Source: Voacanga thouarsii | Taxonomy: Eukaryota > Streptophyta > Magnoliopsida > Gentianales > Apocynaceae | Assembly: GCA_026120185.1 (NCBI GenBank) | Contig: JANUWF010001614.1 | Span: 2,405,501-2,469,500, forward strand | Length of the DNA: 64,000 bases | Direction: 5' to 3' | Part shown: positions 33,424-46,580 of the stretch, in pieces | Layout of the letters: each line of letters begins with the position of its first letter | Numbering within the stretch: position 1 is the first letter of the stretch | Notes under the pieces: generated by a model | Seen by the model: the letters and a program-made list of their open reading frames with translations, nothing else | What the model was told of the DNA's origin: nothing | Database searches by the model: none | Program-made: the position numbers and the translations under genes

Positions 33424-34614
33424 AAGTATGTTGTGGTTAAAAGAAAATCTAGTAGGATTGCTGGTCAACACTCTCGAATGGGTGCGGGATCAAAAGTTGA
33501 AACAATTCACATTTCCTAAGAAGTCCAGTTTGGCAGAATGCTCTTCAGTTGACCTCTAACTCGACTGCCCTCAATTCTCTCTACTATCATGTACAATTTA
33601 CTTTTTGCAGTTGAACAATTTCCTTTTCTGTCTTTACTTATACACAAGGCTATCTGCTTAAAATTCTGAATACTTCCTATCTATTTATATTCCATTTCTT
33701 CTGCTTCTTTTCTATTATCACTCTTTTTTGTTGATGACAAACGGTGAGAAAATATGAAACTGACTGTATAGTTGGATAATTGCTGGCTATGAAACTAATC
33801 GGGAAGATTTTTCTTAGGAAATGTTGGGATAATTTTCCGCATACAATTCCGCTTATAATTGTGAGCGTAAAAAATTGATTATTCTACTTATTGTGAGTGT
33901 TAAAATTGACTCTGTTGATTGGGCTGTAATTATTCTACAGATTTATTTGATTATTTATTTATGTGATAGTATGCTATTCTCTTTGTTCCATTGATTAAGT
34001 AGTAAATTTACTCGAGGTAAAATTTGTACTTTTATTTGATATTTTTGGATGAACTGCTTGATATGAATGTTGATCGTCTCTAATCTCAGTTTGTTGATAC
34101 CCAAATTGGACACCAGTTTGGTATCTTGAATTTCGTCCAAAAGTATTCTTTTCGTAATAATGGTATCTTTGAGACTAGATTAATAAGATGTTTTTAAGCT
34201 ATTGATGTGATTCTGTGACAATTTCATTGATAAAAATTTTAGTTAGATGGATTGCTTCCTTTATGATGAAAACTCTTTGAGATTAAAAAAAAAATAATCC
34301 ATTATCTCATGCATTATGTCAGGGGGAGTTTTGGACTCATATTTCTTTGATCCAAAAATCTTTTTCTCAAAATATTCATACCGTTTTGGACACACATATT
34401 TTGGACATCCAAAACTCACATTCAAAAAGGTTTCATATTAACTTTCACCAATGTTTTGGATGAACGTTTTGGACGTACAAAATTGACTTCGGTTCCTCTC
34501 TATTTACAAATATTCAAATATGCAAATATTAAGGGGGAGCATCTCATCATATAACTTACCTGCTATATCTCCTTTATAAAAATCATTGTATCATTATTTC
34601 TTTTAGGGGCTCTT
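33424..34614 (+). repeat. SIRE-type 3' noncoding region (into copy B)
   Basis: Noncoding. 'tttttgttgatgacaaac' at about 33726 resembles the sequence that precedes the SIRE polypurine tract. Purine tracts 'agggggag' (about 34321) and 'aagggggagc' (about 34530) follow. The A/B duplication is first seen at 33891 only because the window begins there; the duplicated block may extend further left. No 3' LTR matching 25467-26650 is present, so the element lacks its right LTR. Confidence 0.5.
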
Positions 34615-35258
34615 GTGTACATTTTTTGGTTCAATGTATTTCCTAGAGCTAGTGGGTTAAATGAAGACAGAGTAATTGATGTTTATATTTTATATAAAAT
34701 GGTTCATGATCAATCTATTCCCCTTACCCTTTTATTGATCACTTCCATGTGTGACATCGCAGCTTTTGCCCTCGTCTCCAAAGTATTTGTCTTTTCTTTG
34801 GATGTTATGAAGGTTTTACATGCATTTGGAATGAGCATAAATGGAGAAGTTGAGGAACTATTGCCATTTGTGATATTGTTACCTAGTAAATGCTTAATAA
34901 TTGTGGTTAGAAATATAATGATCAACAACATATCCATATGAAGTTTAGTATCTTGGAGTTCTTGAACCACCTCCTAAAGATAATGACATCCCTCAATCAC
35001 CAACCTGACAGCTTGTTGGAGAATCTTCCATTACCCTTGTAGATTTTGAAACAGAGATTCATAATTTTATGAGACATGTGGACCAAGATAGAATAAACCA
35101 AGCTAATCATGATTCATTGTTGGCCCAAATTATACAAGCTCGGCAAATGAATAGATAAATTTTGGAGGACACAAGAAGAAGATAAGAATCTCAAGATGAC
35201 TATCTTCATACTTCGGGGATCGATTTGGAGGACAAGGAAGACAAAGACCTGTAGGCTG
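34615..35258 (+). pseudogene. PTP-domain-like ORF remnant (copy B)
   Basis: Same as 725-1370. The 108-codon open part (34615-34941) has an identical protein sequence in both copies. The following tail carries a one-base deletion relative to copy A near 35052. It is the C-terminal half of a PTP-like ORF attached to a Tat/Athila 3' end; the family call is by eye. Confidence 0.45.
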
Positions 35259-36649
35259 TAGGACTAGATCTAGGACATTTTTAATTTTATGCATTTGTTG
35301 CTTTGTTTTTTTTAGTTTTAATTTAATTTTCTTTTCTCTTATTTTGCTTTATTTTTCTTTTTCTTTAATTTATTTTTATGCTTTTATTTGATTTGTTTTT
35401 ATTTGTTTTTATAGATTTTACACCATCTCTTCTTGGATCAATGATTCTTTCTTTTCAACCAAAGTTTGAAGTGAATGCACCTACTTCTAGGAGCGACTAC
35501 TATAGGGAGTACTGTTACTCTTTCCCTCATATTCCATTGAGTCATATGGTTATTCTTGTTTGTTTTATTATTTTGGCCATTAAGGACAATATCCAGTTTA
35601 AGTGTGAGGGAGAGGTTTACTTTGCTCTTATCGTGTGATTTTTTTTTTTTTAAATGACTTTGTGTGCTTTTTGGGAAAGATTTTTTTTGGGGAATTTTGG
35701 ACTTTTTTTAATTTATGCTTAATTATATTGACATGGAAGAGTTATTATTGTTCCTATGCCTTGGAATATGTTTTGCCTTTCATGCGGTTGAGTTAATCAT
35801 TGTTTAACTTTTATATTAGATTGGGTATACTTAGATCATGAGAATTAGAGTTAATCTTCTTCATACTTGATCAAATAATTGAAGCTTTGTTCTTTGTGTT
35901 TTTGTATGGCTGATGTGATGAAGTATGTTTAAGGATGAACAACTATTTCTTGTTTAATAGAAGTTTCTAAACTTGTTCTAACTTTGAGAAAGTAAAAAAT
36001 TCAAGAGGTGAGTTTTGAGAGTGAAAAAAAGAAAAAGAAAAAAAGGGAGTGCATAAGGGATGTATATGCCTATTCTAAAAAAAACCTATGCAATAAAAAG
36101 CCTAAGACTCGCAAAGAGCACGACTTTTAGCAAAAAATAATATGTGAATGACAAAAATGAAAAAGAAGAAAAATTGCTAAAAGAAGTTGAAAAAAGTGAG
36201 GAAGTGAAAAAACAAGAATGGAAATGGAAATGAAATGGGTGGATATGATGAGACAGAGCATTAAATGCACTCACTTGAGGCTATTAATCATATGAGAGTG
36301 AAAAAAAGGAGAATGTTTGTAGTTTACTACCAGGTTGTGGGAGTTTACAACAATGAAACTTGTTGTGGTTATGATTATTAGCTTATATGAATCGTGCTGA
36401 CCATGTTCTTGATTTAATGAAAGGGATTAATGTCATTGAAAGAGTTTGAACAGACATAACTCGTACTTTGCCAATTTTGAGTATGCTTAATCTAATGTAT
36501 GAGTTTGCTTGGGATTGGTTGAGCTGCATAAATATCATGACAAATACGTGGGTAGAAAGGAATGATAATATATTTGCTATGTTGGTATATTTTTGAATAA
36601 GTACTTATTGTTGACATCCTCTTTGCTTTAGGACAAGCAAAGGCCTAAA
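35259..36649 (+). repeat. Tat/Athila-type 3' noncoding end (copy B)
   Basis: Copy of 1371-2764 with the 'taagtgtgagggagagg' tract at about 35599-35615 and the 'aggacaagcaaaggcc' tract at about 36630-36645. Poly-T and purine-block lengths differ slightly from copy A. Confidence 0.6.
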
Positions 36650-39456
36650 TGTAACACCGTGTCCAATTCCATATGGATTGAGATTAGCACTCATATGCAT
36701 TTGTGTGAATATAATATTAAGGATATGTCCAAAGAAATTTATACTTGTCATATTGTATTTTCACAACATTATGAGGCATTTATTTCTATAAATAGTGTAT
36801 TTCACTTTATGGTTATCTTGTACATGACTTGATAATAAAACTATATAGCAAGTAGAATGATTATTCTTAAATTGTCTCTAATCGATTATTATTGGTGGAA
36901 CAATAATAAATTAAGATTAATATGTTTATAACTTGATGATTATTTTTTACTAGTCATATATATATGTAATATCAAGTCGAAACATAAATAAATGTTAGGT
37001 TACATAGTATTAGACATAGCTTATTGTGTAGGTATTTGTTTGAAAAGGTTATATGTACTTCTCTTCTAAATAGTGATATAAGTCCTTTTGACCTGAATTT
37101 ATCATAGTTTCCTACTTTATGGATTTTATATCTTGGCATGATCTTAAATTATCTTTAACTAGATGATTAGTAAGATTACTATTGGATATAAAATAAGTCA
37201 AAGGAGGAATGTGAATAATAGTGGAGGAATTTGCCCATCTTATTCTTGAGAGAGATATCTTTGGGCCCCTTGATGAGTTAAACTGTTAAAATATATGATC
37301 GTGCTCAAATATATCAATTAGAGATATTAATTTTATTTTTTTAAACAGTTTACTTGAAGATCAAGAAATAGTTTATTAAGCTTTATAAGAATGACATATT
37401 CTATGGCTTATACTTAATTGGGATATTATGTGACAAAAGGACTAAATATTAAATTATTGTTCAGTTCACAAAGATCATTGATCTTTATTTTAACCAGTGT
37501 AGTTATAATATTTTGCTAGAAATCGCTTATAACTTTGGGCCATATAAATGTGATTTGGACACACTACCAATATTAAATGAACCTACAAAGTCACACATTA
37601 AGCAAACAATTTAGTTTTTTTTTTTCGTAGTGACCAAATTTGACGTATCTGGAAATGTATCAAGATTTATCAGATCTAGAAATATGTTAGGATTCATTAT
37701 ATCTGGAAAGGTGTCAAGGTTTTATGTCTCTAATAGATGTCCTGATTCATTGTATCTAGTCTGGTAGATTAATCAGTAAACTACCAAATTTATATGAGAA
37801 TCTTATCATTATCTTTTAGAATTTGATTTGATTTCAAAAAAGACATTAAACAAAGTTGCTAGAGGTTATTAAGAAGAAGACTCTCAAGGTTTTTTAGAGT
37901 CCTAATATATTAGAGTTCAGTTAATAAATAATTAAGCTCTCTCTACCCCATTATTATTCGCATATAAAAAAAACACTAAAAAAAAAACTTGATTCCTTAG
38001 GGGTGCTTGCCAACCTAGTCGAGAACAAAGTTCTCTATGTTAATCTGTAGAGGACATTACCAACGAGTAGCATCTATAATCTTATTTGGAACGAAATTAC
38101 TCTTGGTTACACACTTTTCGAGTCTCTATCGACTTGTTTAGCTTGAATCCTGAAGGAATTGGAGGATATTTTCCATGTTTTCGAGTCCTCGAATTCTAAC
38201 ATATAATTGTTTGGAAAAATGCATTTATATGCTTTATTTGCTAGAAAGATCATTTGCTTTAGTTTGTCAATGTAAATTTTATTAATTACTTATAAGTAAT
38301 TTGATTGTATAAATTTTTATGAAAGTAGAAAAACCTAATTTTACATCTTCGGGAGAAAAATAATATGTAGTAAAAATATAGTTTTAATTTTTTGGGAGTG
38401 AAATTATTATTTTACATTATGTATAGGAGTGAATACGTATATTTTCTTTACAAACGGTGCCTATATTGTAATTACGGTAAAAGCTTATATGACCTTAACC
38501 ATGAACCCTTTGAACCATTTAAAGTATTTGTGAACTATTTGAACTTATGACTATTTATTTTGTACAATCTATTTTTATTAAACCAAATCTTAGTGTGCCT
38601 AAAAGCTTGTAAAATTCTTATTTTACCCCCTTCCTATTGTGCCGCCACCTTAGAGTTAATTTTAGCTCTCCATTTTCTTTTAATCTCAACCTTCCATTTG
38701 CATTAAATCCTAGACATTCATTCTATAACTTATCCAAATAATCTAATCTCTATCATCCATTTATTTTAATTTCATCCATATAGTTGAAATAATCTCTAAC
38801 TTACATCTCGTTGAATGTAAGATTCCCTTCTATACATCTTATCTAAGAGAATTTAATCCTAACCATACATTTTTTAATGATCAAAGCCATTCAATTCAAG
38901 TTATATTGAGACCCTACATTTTGTTAGATAATAGCGCTTCACGAAATCATTTGGACCCCTTCAAGAGAATTAAATCCTAACCAATGATGTTTACTTTCCT
39001 CTCAAGAAAATTTATCATGTACATTGATTTTTCTTTCAACAAAAGTATCCCAAAATCCCTAGTAGCATCTTTATTTTCATCCAAGCCCATACCACTTCCC
39101 AAAAAATCAATTTCTCTCTTGTTTCCCTCTCACTTGACTGTTGTTGGGTATCTCGCACATATCATATATGGCGTAGTAGAAATATAAGAATAAGATATCA
39201 ATATCAATCTAAGATATTGATATCATTTGTTTGAATAGTCTACTATGAAATCAAGAAATAATTGATTAAGCTTAATAAGGAAGACATGCTCCGTGCCTTA
39301 TGCTTAATCTGGATATCGTGTGACAAAAGGACTAAATATAAAATTGTGGTTTGGTTCAAAGAGATTACTATCTTTATTTAACCTGGATAGTTATAATGTT
39401 TTGCTAGAAATCGCTTATTACTTGTGGGCCATTTAAATATGATTTAGGCATACTGC
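36650..39456. repeat. Noncoding LTR-like DNA (copy B)
   Basis: Copy of 2765-5572, including both 230-bp modules (about 37343-37571 and 39235-39460). No coding sequence. Confidence 0.4.
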
Positions 39457-42400
39457 CAGTGTATGTAGATTGTGAAAGACCTAGCAACCTTTTGGATCTA
39501 TCTCTATAGATCCTTATTCCAAGAATATAGGTTGATTCTCCAAGGTCTTTCATGGAGAATTATTCGGATAACCAAACTTTAACCCTTTGCAAGACAGGTA
39601 TATCATTTTCTATTAGCAATATGTCATCTATATAAAGCAATAAGAAAACGATTGCACTCCCACTGACCTTCTTGTATACACAAAGCTCATCCATATTTTG
39701 AATGGAACCAAACTCTTTGATTGTTTCATCAAAACGGATATTCCAACTCCTAGAAGCTTGCTTAAGTTCATAAATAGACCTTTGCAACTTATACACCTTT
39801 GTGCTATCATTGGATGTGAAGCCCTCAGGTTGTGTCATATACGCTTTCTCAGTCTAATTTTTGTTTAGGAAAGCTGTTTTCACATCCATTTGCCAAATCT
39901 CATAATCATAATGAGCAGCAATGGCTAGGAGTTTCCTAATAGATTTTAACATGGCTACTGGCGAGAAAGTTTCGTCATAGTCAATACCATATTGTTGATG
40001 ATAACCCTTCGCCACAAGTCGTACTTTATAGGTAACTACATTACCATCCATGTCCATTTTCTTCTTGAAAACCCATTTGTACCCAATAAGTTTAATTCAT
40101 TTTGGTGAATCAACCAAAGTCCATACTTTGTTGTCGTATATAGAATCCATCTCTGACTTTATGGCCTCAAGCCATTTGCTAGATTCTGAACTGTTCAAAA
40201 CATCCCTGTAGGTAGTAGGCTTATCTTTATCTATGAGCAATACGTCATTGTGGCCACTAATGAGAAATCCATATCTCTCAGGTGCCACACGTATCCTACT
40301 AGACCTATGAGGTTCTTGTGTAATAGAATGTTCATCTATTCTCTCAATAGATGCAGGATCAGACGGTTGGTCCTTGTTTGTTTGATCTTCTTGAACTTCA
40401 CTTAGTTCAATTTTACTTCCACTGTTCCCTTTGAGCAAGTGCTCATTCTCTAAGAAGATGGCATGCTTTGAAATAAACACTTTATTTTTAGAGGGTAGAT
40501 AGAAGTAATATCAAAAAGATTCTTTCGGATATCCCATAAACAAACACTTGTCAGGCTTACTATTAAGTTTGTTTGACTGTGGCCTTTTGACAAAGGCAGG
40601 ACAACCCCATACTTGCAAGTGAGATAACTTTGGTTTCTTACCAAAGAACATCTCAAATGGGATAGAATCAACCGATTTTGTCGGAACTCTATTTAGTATA
40701 TAAACAGAAGTCTCTAGTGCATACCCCCAAAATGATTTTAGTAGATCTGCAGAAGCCATCATGGTCCGTACCATGTCTAGAAGGATTCAATTCATTCTTT
40801 CAGATACATCGTTATGTTGAGGTGTATGTGGTGGAGTCCATTGAGATAATATCCCATTATCTCTAAGATAACTCAGAAATTCTTGACTCAAGTATTCTCC
40901 TTATTGATTAGATCTTAGAATCTTAATACTTTTACCAAGTTGTTTCTCTATTTCATTCTTAAAGTCTTTGAACTTATCATAGGCCTTAGATTTGTATTTC
41001 ATTAAATACAAATACCCGTATCGTGAGAAATCATCGATAAAGGTTATGAAATAGTTATTACCTCCTCTTGCTTGTATTAACATGGGCCACATATATCAGA
41101 ATGTATGAGTTCTAATAACTCCTTGGACCGTTCTCCTTTTCCGGAGAAATGAGTTTTAGCCATTTTACCTAGTAAATATGACTCGCATATGCCATATGAT
41201 TCATAATCAAATGACTCTAAGCTACCAAACTTGTGTAACTTAGAAACACGATTTTCGTTTATATGGCCCAAACGACAATGCCATAAGTAAGAGGTGTTAG
41301 AGTTATCTATTTTAGGTTTCTTATTGTTTATATTGAGAATTGGATTATCCAAGTCTAGAACATATAAACTATTAACCAGAGTTTTTGAACCATAAAGAGT
41401 ATCATTCAATGAAAAAGAACAACATTTATTCTTAAATATAAAATGAAATCCATTTAAGTCTAAACACGCAATTGAGATAATGTTTTTCATTAAAACTGGT
41501 ACATAATAACAGTTTTGTAATTCTAGAACTAATCCCAAATGTAGGTTTAGCTCATATGTCCCTACAGCAAGTGCAACAACCTTTGCCCCATTTGCAGTAC
41601 CTAGGTCCATGTCGTCTTTCTCTTGCCTTCCACTACCCTTTAGTCCCTGGAAGTTATTGCACAAATGTGATCCACATTCGATATCTAATACCCATATCTC
41701 ATTTCTAAAGGTAGTATTTATCTTAATCATAAACATATTTGGAGTAGAAGTAGAAGTGCTTGCAAGCTTCTCCTTCTACTTCTTGTCATTAATGGTCTCC
41801 AAGTAGGCCTTGTAGTTGCACCTCCAGTGACCTATCTTGCCACAATGATGGCATGGGCCCTTGGTGGCAGCGTCCTTCTTCTTCACACCACCTTTGGGCT
41901 TCATGGGAGCCTTCTTCTTCTTGTGAACTTTCTTCTTAGAAGAAGAAGATTCTACCATTAAAATTGCATTGGAATCCTTCTTCATGGAGGACTTTGTAGT
42001 TTTGAGAAGATTGATCAACTCAGGAATGGTGGACTCAATCTTGTTCATCTGATAGTTAATCACAAATTGTGAGAAACTATTAGGCAAAAATTGCAGAATT
42101 AAGACAATACTTAAGTCAAGGTCCATTGCGATCCCGAGTGATCCAAGCTTCTCTATCAAAACCAGAATCATCAGCCTATGAGTGGCCATAGAAGAACCCT
42201 CTGCCATTTTGCAACAGAATAGTTGTTTCGAGATCTTGTATATTTTAGTTCTGGTTTGGGCGTCAAACAACTCTCGAAGATGTAATATAATCGATTGAGC
42301 ATCCATATGCTCGTGTTGTTTTTACAGCTCGGGAGTTATGGATGCCAGTACAATACATGATGTTGTATCACTATCCTCCTTTTGCCTTTTGTGGATAGCA

Positions 42401-42573
42401 TGCTCATCAGCATGAGCATCTTGAGCTGGTGGTGGCGGAATAGGAGCATCTAGCATGTAGAGCAACTTTTCCAATTTAAGAACGATTCTCAAATTTCTAT
42501 ACCAGTCGATGTAGTTTGATTCATTTAACTTGTTGGTTTCCAAGATGCTATGTAGGTTTAGGTTTGTTGACAT
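39457..42573 (-). pseudogene. Copia gag-pol, truncated in RT (copy B)
   Basis: Same element as 5573-8689. Minus-strand order: gag from ATG 42573 with the degraded knuckle; protease with 'LDIECG'; pre-integrase; integrase with the shared frameshift near 41085; connection; RT with 'YIDDILL'; truncation after 'LLGLSQSTY'. In gag the stop of copy A after 'LFDA' is a Gln codon here, giving an open frame 42306-41776. In RT a new stop replaces Gly before 'IKLIGYKW' (about 40098). These private differences arose after the A/B duplication, or in one case (the gag stop) mark a change in copy A. Nonfunctional. Confidence 0.92.
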
Positions 42574-43986
42574 GATGCAAGTGTCCTATATGTAAAGATA
42601 GAGAGGATTAGCTACTGTATATGCACATGATATGCAAATAATTAGGACTTTAATAAAACGCATTTTTACTCCACTATTTTACTCAAACCAATAGCCCCCA
42701 CCACTGATTCAGGAAAATCCGTTGGAAGCTTTCCTAGTAGACCGGTATCCAAATTCCTCAAGAATAACCTTGGGTTTGCCCAACACGCCACCCTTGAGTT
42801 TATTGGTAGGTATCCAATACCAATTACATCGTATGTAATTACTGGATCATTGGGTGATTAACAGCTTTTAATCTTAAAACCTTTTGGACTACTCCAACTT
42901 TTCATCTAAATTTCTTTACTCTTGAGTTTGCCCAACCGGGATAAAGAATTTAGTTAAACCTAACTCATTAATTAGGAATTTATTTCCATAGCTTGAACAT
43001 ACCCAATGTCGAGTAGGTTTGGGTTTGCCCAATAACCTGGTCTTGAAAAAGGACTCTCGTTTTTACTATATTAACGGAAGGAATTAGGTTTAATATTAAT
43101 TGAAGGATTTGTTCCTTTTAGTGATTTCAATAAATGACATGCATAAAAATCAATAATCACAAAATTGATAATCATGGTAATAAAGCGATTACGTGGTATG
43201 GTTATGGATTTTACCCTAAATTAATTTCTTTGAGCCATAAAAGTAATTACTATAGTTAACCCTATGTGTTCATGCATGATTTAAGTAGAAGGTCTTACTT
43301 TCTCGCCTTGTTTTGGTTGCCATCTCCAAAATAGAACAATTCTACTCTTATCTAACATATGTAAACTAATTACATAATTTTTTGAAGCGAGAAAACCTCG
43401 AGTTACATTTGAGGGGAGTCTGATGAGAAGAAAATTACACAAGAATTCTAGAGAAGACAAGACATGCAGGCCCTATTTCAAAAAAAACCAAAACGGTAAA
43501 ATGCATGAATAGATATAATTGATTTTAGTCCGTAACCATCCACCATGCCATTCATTTTTCTTAAACAAAATAAATATATAATTTTTATTATTCCAAAATC
43601 ACTATTTTGGAAAAATAAAACAAATTCTAAAGTCAATATTTTAGAAAAATACATTAATTTTAAATTTTCAAAATCACTATTTTGAAAAATAAAATTGTTT
43701 GTCTCAAAACTAATTTTAAGAAAATGCTTTTGGGTACCGTCTCTAGTAGCGAAAACGGCAGTTCCGCTGGCCGTTTTATTTTACCGCCTCTCATCATATG
43801 AGATTTTTCCCTTTCAAAATCCTTTTTTTTTTTTTTTTTTACTGGAACGTTGAAACAAAGTAGAACCGGCACTGGTTTGGAAGCTAGAGCCGTGCACTGT
43901 CATGATCCGGTTTTAAGGAAAAAATTTTCCAAAAATGATTTCTGGACATCGTGTAACAGCACGGAATCGGCCCCGGTTTGGAAGCT
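42574..43986 (-). repeat. Copia leader (copy B)
   Basis: Copy of 8690-10096. The poly-T near 43823-43840 is longer than in copy A. In the GC-rich end 'gccgtgcactgtcatgatcc' (about 43891) replaces the 'gccggcgctggctgcggtct' of copies A and C, a local cluster of changes in otherwise nearly identical DNA. Confidence 0.65.
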
Positions 43987-44004
43987 TTGGTTGACACAAA
44001 AACA

Positions 44005-44398
44005 TGATTTGATTTGATTATTTGGTTAAGAGGTTTCGAAAAATCCAGTTTGATGATCCTCTTTTGTATTTGGTCCAGTTTGATTTCATTAAGTTGTATA
44101 AATAAAATCTGGTTGAAAATCTTTAAGTGTGTGCTTAAGGTAGTGGATGTAGATCTTAGTAGATCGAATCACTGTACATTCTATGTCTCATTTTTCTGCA
44201 TACAACATTAACTGCATTGTATTTCTTACTTTAGTCTAAATCTGGATAGTTCTCAAAGTTTTCTCGGATAGCTTTCTTTGTTGCCATGAAGTTGGTCCAA
44301 GAAACTCGAAGATCATCAATATTCTGTATATCAGAGACTTGAAAATTTTAGTTTGCCAAAAACCTTATTCACCCCTCCCTTCCCTACAAGGCTTTTCA
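44005..44398 (+). repeat. SIRE-type LTR fragment (3' part)
   Basis: Homologous to 26271-26650, sharing 'aagtgtgtgcttaaggtagt', 'cattaactgcattgtatttc', 'agatcatcaatattctgtat' and 'gccaaaaaccttattcaccc'. It ends in 'ggcttttca' at 44398, the LTR 3' end. No PBS follows, so it is the remnant of a 3' or solo LTR. Its left edge is the copy B breakpoint. Confidence 0.85.
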
Positions 44399-44574
44399 TC
44401 TTGTTCTATTGAGTTGTTGAATATTGGTTGAATTGGCTTTAGTTCTTTGTTTGTTCTTGGAGGTTGAAGGATGAGTTGGTGAATTTGCTGAGTTGAAGTT
44501 ATGCATAGCTTTGTGAGAGTTCTAGGATTTGAAAGAGTTTATTATTACTAGAGTTGCTATTTTAATTAAGAATC
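44399..44574 (+). other. Short unassigned spacer
   Basis: Noncoding DNA between the LTR fragment and the PTP ORF. Nothing recognisable; possibly leader of the ORF. Confidence 0.3.
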
Positions 44575-45066
44575 GTGTTTCCTGATCTTTTTTTAAAGCC
44601 TGTAAATAGATGTGGAACTAATCCTTCCAAGAGAGCTAAAAGACCATCTTCTTCTCAAGCTCCATCTTCCTCTTACACTAAAACAACTTCTTTACAACCA
44701 AGATGCTTTGAAAACTATGAACGTGAGGAGTGGTATTTTAAGAGTGCATCCAATAAGATTACTATTGAAAAAACCATCAAATCTTCTCTTGGCCAATTTC
44801 TTCACTTTTCTTCTATATTTAGAAAACTAAGATTGAAGCGTATTATTAACCTGAGAGGTGGCTTTTTCCCTGTGTTGCTTAAAGAATTGTATGTAACAAT
44901 GCTAAAGAAAAAGAAAGGCCATTTGAGTGAGATTGAGACAGTGGCTAAAGGTTTCCCTATTAAGTTTGATAGGCATAGGCTTGCTATAATTTTGGGTGTC
45001 TTTGATGAGGGTGTTTGGATAGATATTGACCATTTTAGCACTAAGATCAAATCTGAGCCAAATTGA
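44575..45066 (+). pseudogene. PTP-domain ORF, N-terminal half (163 codons)
   Basis: One uninterrupted frame from ATG 44575 to TGA at 45064-45066. A Ser/Lys/Arg-rich start ('NRCGTNPSKRAKRPSSSQAP') is followed by 'YEREEWYFKSASNK', 'LRGGFFPVLLKELYVTMLKK' and 'AKGFPIKFDRHRLAIILGVF', which parallels 'LLVWEFYANL...VRGKEIEFDHCLLNKI' at 32014-33423 and the general PTP pattern of a short 'FYP-LVREFYAN' block followed by a 'G--I-FD---L--IL' block. The frame continues after the stop for about 25 more codons until copy C begins at about 45135. The C-terminal half is missing. No transmembrane or signal sequence is seen. Likely from a retroelement third ORF; it is open but truncated. Confidence 0.6.
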
Positions 45067-45134
45067 CAATTTTATGTTGCTTATAGGAGCATGAATTTGT
45101 CACAAAGAATAACTACCAAGCTTATAGGAGCCCA

Positions 45135-46580
45135 TTCTCCTTTTCCTGAAAAAGGAGTTTTAGCCATTTTACCTAGTAAACAAAACTCGCATGTGCTTTA
45201 TGATTCATAATCAAATGACCCTAAGCCACCAAGCTTGTGTAACTTAGAAACACGATTTTCGTTTATATGGCCCAAACGACAATGCCATAAGTAAGAGGTG
45301 TTAGAGTTATCTATTTTAGGTTTCTTATTATTTATATTGAGAATTGGATTATCTAAGTCCTGAACATATAAACCATTAACCAGAGTTGCAGAATAATAAA
45401 GAATATCATTCAATGAAAAAGAACAACATTTATTCTTAAATATCAAATAAAATCCATTTAAGTCTAAACACGCAATTGAGATAATGTTTTTCATTAAAAC
45501 CGATACATAATAACAATTTTGTAATTCTTAAACTAATCCCGAATGTAGGTTTGGCTTGTATGTCTGTACAGCAAGTGCAACAATCTTTGTCCCATTTGTT
45601 GTACGTAGGTTCATGTTGTCTTTCTCTTACCTTCTACTGCCCTTTAGTCCCTGCAAGTCATTGCACAAATGAGGTCCACATCCGGTATCTAATACCCATA
45701 TCTCATTTCTAAATATAGTATTTATCTCAATCATAAACATAACCGGAGTAGAAGTAGAAGTGCTTGCAAGCTTCTCCTTCTGCTTCTTATCCTTAATGGT
45801 CTCCAAGTAGGCCTTGAAGTTGCGCCTCCAGTAGCCCATCTTGCCACAATGATAGCATGGGCCCTTGGTGGCAGCATCCTTCTTCTTCACACCACCTTTG
45901 GGCTTCATGGGAGCATTCTTCTTCTTTTCAACTTTCTTCTTAGAAAAAGAAGATTCTACCATTAAAATTGCATTAGAATGCTTCTTCATGGAGGACTCCA
46001 TAGTTTTGGGAAGATTGATCAACTCAGGAACGGTGGACTCAATCTTGTTCATCTGATAGTTAATCACAAATTGTGAGAAACTATTAGGCAAAAATTGCAG
46101 AATTAAGTCAATACTTAAATCATGGTCCATTGCGAACCCGAGTGATCCATGCTTTTCAATCAAGCCCAGCATCTTTAGCCCATATGTGGCCATAGAAGAC
46201 TCTGCCATTTTGCAACAGAATAGTTACTTTGAGATCTTGTATCTTTTAGTTTCGGCTTGGCCGTCAAATAGCTCTTGAAGATGTAATATAATCAATTGAG
46301 CATCCATATGCTCGTGCTGTTTTTGTAGCTCGAGAGTCATGGATGCCAGCATAATACATGATGCTATATCACTATCCTCCATGTGCCTTTTGTGGATAGC
46401 ATGCTCATCAACATGAGCATCTTGAGCTGGTGGTGGCGGGATAGGAGTATCTAGCACGTAGAGCAACTTTTCCAATTTAAGAACGATTCTCAAATTTCTA
46501 TACCAGTCAATGTAGTTTGATTCGTTTAACTTGTTAGTTTCCAAGATGCTATGTAGGTTTAGGTTTGTTGATATGATGCA
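45135..46580 (-). pseudogene. Copia gag to pre-integrase, truncated (copy C)
   Basis: Same family and orientation as 7245-8689, about 8-10 percent diverged by eye. The gag start codon is lost (ATG to ATA at about 46571-46573). The knuckle 'CYHCGKMGYWRRNF' has lost the His and the last Cys. The protease motif here is the intact 'WVLDTGCGPHLC' (about 45705-45670), unlike copies A and B. Sequence runs through 'LWHCRLGHINENRVSKLHK' and is cut off at about 45135 inside the pre-integrase/integrase boundary; integrase and RT are missing. Stops and frame changes remain at several sites. Confidence 0.88.

Larger units (their letters stand above)
33891..44004. repeat. Direct segmental duplication, copy B
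   Basis: Second copy of 1-10114. The order and orientation of all parts are preserved. Differences seen include a one-base indel near 35052 (copy A 1153), different poly-T lengths, and a new stop in the RT region (copy A 'SPKGIKL', copy B 'SPK' stop). The right end at 44004 falls inside the RT fragment, 18 bp past the leader/RT joint. Confidence 0.95.

Noticed and set aside
1..44004. The two 10-kb repeats as LTRs of one giant element
   Set aside because: The repeats contain several unrelated, oppositely oriented element fragments, and no PBS or PPT sits beside their edges.
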